Shown: positions 24,049-26,883 of the stretch, piece after piece
How the letters are laid out: each line of letters begins with the position of its first letter
Position numbering within the stretch: the stretch's first letter is position 1
DNA from: TH-plancto1 sp031431195
GTDB taxonomy: Bacteria; Planctomycetota; Planctomycetia; Planctomycetales; Planctomycetaceae
Reading direction: 5' to 3'
Assembly: GCA_031431195.1 (NCBI GenBank)
Contig: JANPCU010000005.1
Span: 1 to 26,883, forward strand
DNA length: 26,883 nucleotides
The notes under the pieces: generated by a model
What the model was told of the DNA's origin: nothing
Seen by the model: the letters and a program-made list of their open reading frames with translations, nothing else
Databases searched by the model: none
Program-made: the position numbers and the translations under genes

Positions 24049-24636
24049 TCAATACAACGCACTCACAAAATTCCATTTCTGCCGTGGCAGTCCTTCTTTC
24101 TCCGGGTTGTTCTCAACGTACAGAATCGCTCAGGGAACATCGTCGACTTGGAGATAAACTTTCCATTGCCCTCGAGCGAAGCACTTGTGTGGTCGCCCTT
24201 GATTGTCCCACTGATTCTGAAATGGATGAAGCCCCTCCATTACCAGTTCCTCAGTCGCACTTCCTTTCAGTTGAATCACAAGTGACTCAACCTTCAATTC
24301 TGATGTTCCAATAACCAGATGCACATGGTCGGGTAGAATCGCACACGCCCACACTGACAACCCCGACTTCTGGAAGTACTTGGCAACCCCCCGTCCGACC
24401 GCACGAGCCTGTAATCCGCTAAGTTCCACCGCCGGACGCAGAAGTGCCTGCTTGGCAGCCAACCGCAGTTCATGGTCGTGTGGACGATACGCGACGGACC
24501 GGGTTTCGGTTGTCTTCGTTGCCGGACCGAATTTGGCGAGTTCCCATGATCCCACGAAATCGGACCATGAACCGCGAGGATCGTTCGGAAGCCAAAAACG
24601 GTACATGCCAAAAATAATGTGATATCCGACGATCAT
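24049..24636 (-). pseudogene. REP-associated tyrosine transposase (RAYT), broken by a nonsense codon
   Basis: A Y1 (HUH) transposase of the RAYT group. The first 168 residues are intact: YHIIFGMYRFWLPNDPRGSW, a family-typical opening, and the HUH metal motif LPDHVHLVIG (H104, H106). The frame stops at TGA (24130-24132), but the same frame continues for 26 more residues to a second stop at 24049-24051, encoding AILYVENNPEKEGLPRQKW, the conserved C-terminal YxxxNP block of this family. Arg is expected where TGA stands (VPRAILYVE), so a CGA to TGA transition fits. The truncated protein lacks the YVENNP region, which probably includes or borders the active-site tyrosine, so I call it inactive. 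ATG 24636 has GGAG upstream. Inverted REP copies bracket it on both sides. GC is a little lower than its neighbours. Confidence 0.85.
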
Positions 24637-24658
24637 GAGAAGCTCCGAGGATTGCGTG

Positions 24659-24697
24659 GATCGCTCCGCTTCGAAGACTGCGCGTCGCGGCTAAACG
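24659..24697 (-). repeat. REP flanking the transposase, copy B (inverted)
   Basis: Read on minus this is CGTTTAGCCGCGACGCGCAG followed by TCTTCGAAGCGGAGCGATC, matching copy A. It lies 22 bases upstream of the transposase start codon. Positions may be off by one or two bases. Confidence 0.85.
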
Positions 24698-24737
24698 CAC
24701 CAGCGACGCTATCGGGGCTTACTGAAAAGTTCAAGAC

Positions 24738-24778
24738 CGTTTATCCGCGACGCGGAGTCCTCGAAGCGGAGCGCGCTG
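24738..24778 (+). repeat. solo REP, copy C
   Basis: CGTTTATCCGCGACGCGGAG followed by TCCTCGAAGCGGAGCGCGC, in the same orientation as copy A and about 40 bases beyond copy B, with which it forms a second inverted pair. The remaining gap to the symporter gene (24779-24877) shows nothing else. Confidence 0.8.
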
Positions 24779-24877
24779 CCGGTTGCATCCAGCGGCGATT
24801 GTGAGCAAAATCCGGGGTTGCCAACCGAGTACGGGTTCGGACGGCGACTCTCTGTTCAGGATGGGGACCGGATTCTC

Positions 24878-26560
24878 ATGAGCGGTGCTTTCAGTCTGCT
24901 GGCCGAAGGGGCGTTTGACCTCTCGGGATACCAATACACGGGTTGGGTGATCGCTGGGATCGTCGCGTTCTTCTTCGTGCGGCTGGCCGTCGGATTCTGG
25001 GCTGCCAGCAAGGTCAGCAATGCCTCCGACTACATCGTCGCCGGCCGCGGGTTGCCGATTTACATGACAGCTGCGTCGATCATGGCGACGTGGTTTGCCG
25101 CCGAGACACTGATGGGGGCCAGTGCGCACGGTTACACGCATGGGTTTCAGGGAGTGATCTTCGATCCCTTTGGTGCCGTGCTGTGCTTGCTGTTGTCAGG
25201 AGTCTTCTTCATTCGGCTGATGCGGCGGGCCAAGTATTTGACGGTGGTGGACTTCTTTGAAAAGCGGTACGGCAAAGAGGTCAGTCTCATCACCTCCATC
25301 GTGCAGATCCTGGCCTACCTTGTTTGGACGGCAGCTCAATTTGTCGCTGGCAGCGTCGTGTTCCATTCGTTGCTGCCGAGCTATCCGCCGTGGATCGGAG
25401 TGGTGGTGGTGGGCGTGATCGTCACAGGTTATACGACCATGGGCGGCATGCTGGCCGACACATTGCTCGACTTTATCCAAATGTTCTTCACCGCCGGAGG
25501 GATCACAGCTGTCTTCCTGTACATGTTGAAGGCAGTCGGCGGCTGGGAAGGGATGCTGGCTCACAACGGCAGCGCGAATGTCCCCGACCCTTTTACGTTG
25601 CTGCCGATGGGGTCGCACCACGGCTATCTCGGCTACACCGGCGTGACCGGCTGGCTGTACTGGACTTCGGCGTGGATGACGATCGGACTGGGAAGCGTGG
25701 CGACGCAAGACCTGATGCAGCGGTCGATGTCAGCCAAGAATGAGGCCACCTCGGTCTGGGGCAGCTACATCGCGGCGATTCTGTACTTCGTCTTCGGAGT
25801 GATGAGTCCCCTCATCGGGATTATGCTGTACAAACTCAATCCATCGATCCCGGAGGACCAAGTCGAGGGCCTGCTGGTGATGGTCTCACAACAGTATTTG
25901 CCGGTGTGGCTCAACGTCTTGTTTATGGCAGCGTTGACTTCGGCCATGATGAGTACGTCGGACAGTGCCATCTTGGCCGGGGCGTCGGTCTTTACGGAGA
26001 ACATTCTGCCGTTCTTTCATGAGAAGGTCGACGATGTTCAGAAGCTGTGGTGGACGCGCATCATGGTGATCGTGATTGGTTCGGGGTGTATTGTGATCGC
26101 GCTGTTGATCGGCGAGACCTACCGTTTAGCGCTGATGGCGTGGTCGGTTCTATTGGTCGGGATGTTTGTGCCGTTTGCCTGCGGCATGTACTGGCTAGCC
26201 GCCAATCGATCAGGAGCCCTGGCTTCGATCATCGGAGGAACTGTTTCGTGGTTAGCGGGTGTGTTTTTCTACCTGCCGACGACGAAAGCGGCGAATACCG
26301 CTGAGGGAAAACTCTCGATGGACGATGCCATCTGGGATGCGGTGTATATCGCCTCTCCGCCAGCGGTGCTGGTGTCGCTGGTTCTGATGGTGGTCGTCAC
26401 CTTACTGACCAATAAGTGGGACCCGCCGCTGCCTCTGACCGATGCCGATGGAAATCCGTTAGCGCTGGACAACCGACTGGGTCTGGTGTCCCCGATGGCA
26501 ATGTTTCGGTCAGAGCCAGCGACGGCGACGGCTTCGGTTCCGTCAGAAGCCTCTCGTTGA
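24878..26560 (+). CDS. sodium:solute symporter (SSS family)
   Basis: A 560-residue inner-membrane transporter of the solute:sodium symporter family (SSF, LeuT fold). Typical features: first helix GWVIAGIVAFFFVRLAVGFW, the loop ASDYIVAGRGLP, helix ASIMATWFAAETLMGASAHG, YLTVVDFFEKRYGKEV, VVVGVIVTGYTTMGGMLADT, WTIG-like helix AWMTIGLGSVATQDLMQR, then AALTSAMMSTSDSAILAGAS, the well conserved SSS segment with the Na2-site serines. Twelve to fourteen hydrophobic segments are visible. The tail (from about residue 520) is hydrophilic. The substrate is unknown. I choose ATG 24878 (MSGAFSLLAEG); the open frame back to TTG 24818 adds 20 polar residues. A MITE-like element follows about 50 bases after the stop. 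Confidence 0.9.
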   Translation: MSGAFSLLAEGAFDLSGYQYTGWVIAGIVAFFFVRLAVGFWAASKVSNASDYIVAGRGLPIYMTAASIMATWFAAETLMGASAHGYTHGFQGVIFDPFGAVLCLLLSGVFFIRLMRRAKYLTVVDFFEKRYGKEVSLITSIVQILAYLVWTAAQFVAGSVVFHSLLPSYPPWIGVVVVGVIVTGYTTMGGMLADTLLDFIQMFFTAGGITAVFLYMLKAVGGWEGMLAHNGSANVPDPFTLLPMGSHHGYLGYTGVTGWLYWTSAWMTIGLGSVATQDLMQRSMSAKNEATSVWGSYIAAILYFVFGVMSPLIGIMLYKLNPSIPEDQVEGLLVMVSQQYLPVWLNVLFMAALTSAMMSTSDSAILAGASVFTENILPFFHEKVDDVQKLWWTRIMVIVIGSGCIVIALLIGETYRLALMAWSVLLVGMFVPFACGMYWLAANRSGALASIIGGTVSWLAGVFFYLPTTKAANTAEGKLSMDDAIWDAVYIASPPAVLVSLVLMVVVTLLTNKWDPPLPLTDADGNPLALDNRLGLVSPMAMFRSEPATATASVPSEASR

Positions 26561-26883
26561 GTGAACTGTCAGCGAAACAAGTATACTTCACGCGGGAATA
26601 AATAAGACAAATAGGTATCCCCTTCGCTCAAGTGAGCCCAATAGGTGGTGTGGGTGTCAGGGTAGAGGAGAATTCTGGGCACGACATCTTGTATGCCCTT
26701 GAGCGAAGGGGATACCTATTATAAGACATATCGTAGAACGGACGTCCTCGTCCGTCCGTGAGGAAATCCTCGCAGAGCCACGGACACGTGTGCATCCAAA
26801 ATGTCGGCAGGTAACGTCCAGCGAGGACTTTCGCGAGAAGTCCATCCTCCGTCGACTGTCCGCTGTACCTCTTCATGATCTTG
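26561..26883. other. intergenic to window edge, MITE plus short palindromes
   Basis: No supported gene. It contains the MITE-like element at 26610-26720. Beyond it (26729-26883) is a run with the palindrome ACGGACGTCCTCGTCCGT near 26739-26756. A minus-strand open frame (26628-26876) crosses the MITE and has no family resemblance; it may merely be an artefact of the repeats. Confidence 0.5.
26602..26728. mobile_element. MITE-like element, 111 bp, with target duplication
   Basis: A perfect 23-bp inverted repeat (left 26610-26632, beginning AATAGGTATCCCC; right 26698-26720, ending GGGGATACCTATT) bounds a 111-bp unit with no coding capacity. Immediately outside lies the same 8 bp, ATAAGACA, on both sides (26602-26609 and 26721-26728). 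Exact terminal repeats plus an exact 8-bp duplication are the marks of a transposed non-autonomous element mobilised by a DDE transposase elsewhere. An 8-bp duplication occurs in several IS families, so the source family is not assignable from this. Confidence 0.85.

Noticed and set aside
24130..24132. In-frame TGA in the transposase read as selenocysteine or programmed readthrough
   Set aside because: The position is an expected Arg, not Cys, one transition from CGA, and there is no nearby stem-loop that I recognise as a SECIS; a nonsense mutation is simpler.
26628..26876. Minus-strand open frame at the window edge
   Set aside because: It runs across the MITE-like element and a GGACG palindrome, with no family resemblance.

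Overview
The window looks like chromosomal DNA from a member of the Planctomycetota. The main evidence is the DUF1549/DUF1553 protein with CxxCH-type motifs (19058-21469) and the DUF1501 protein with a twin-arginine-like leader (22672-24000), a pair characteristic of that phylum. High GC, long gene-free gaps full of palindromic repeats, and a planctomycete-style REP-associated transposase (RAYT) agree with this. I cannot name a genus. No rRNA, tRNA, CRISPR array, prophage or complete autonomous IS was found.

Layout. 1-3000: a distant ACP-phosphodiesterase-like protein and a large secreted protein of unknown function, both on minus, separated by a clear terminator. 3000-4041: about 1 kb without genes but with palindromes. 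4042-4854: scpA (chromosome segregation). 5103-11615: a glycan or cell-surface cluster. Its core is a plus-strand run of a glycosyltransferase-like protein, an FkbM methyltransferase, a membrane-anchored polysaccharide deacetylase and a GT2 glycosyltransferase, bounded by minus-strand GT1/CgeB-like and GT4 glycosyltransferases. 11884-14359: a CtBP-like D-2-hydroxyacid dehydrogenase and an aldonolactone-oxidase-like flavoprotein, separated by a 30-bp perfect palindrome. 14619-17279: a HAD phosphatase, a tandem ACT-domain protein and an EamA/DMT transporter. 17447-18610: an AT-richer gene for a membrane-tethered protein with three winged-helix-like modules. 19058-24000: the DUF1549/DUF1553 and DUF1501 genes, separated by about 1.2 kb holding three copies of a roughly 187-bp palindromic element and a GxxExxY gene. 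24006-24697: a RAYT pseudogene bracketed by inverted REP copies. 24878-26560: a sodium:solute symporter. 26602-26728: a 111-bp MITE-like element with perfect 23-bp terminal inverted repeats and an 8-bp target duplication.

How it works together. Most genes are ordinary chromosomal housekeeping, transport or surface-glycan genes. The unusual content is the small repetitive and mobile DNA in the gaps. At least six repeat families occur: REP/RAYT, the MITE, the AATTGAACACAAAGG-type palindromes, the GTGGGGCACG repeat, the GGTTGCAACC terminator palindrome, and long inverted repeats with short internal motifs. The second unusual item is the membrane-tethered triple-module protein, which resembles no family I can name. 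All functional statements come from reading sequence only; no database search was run.
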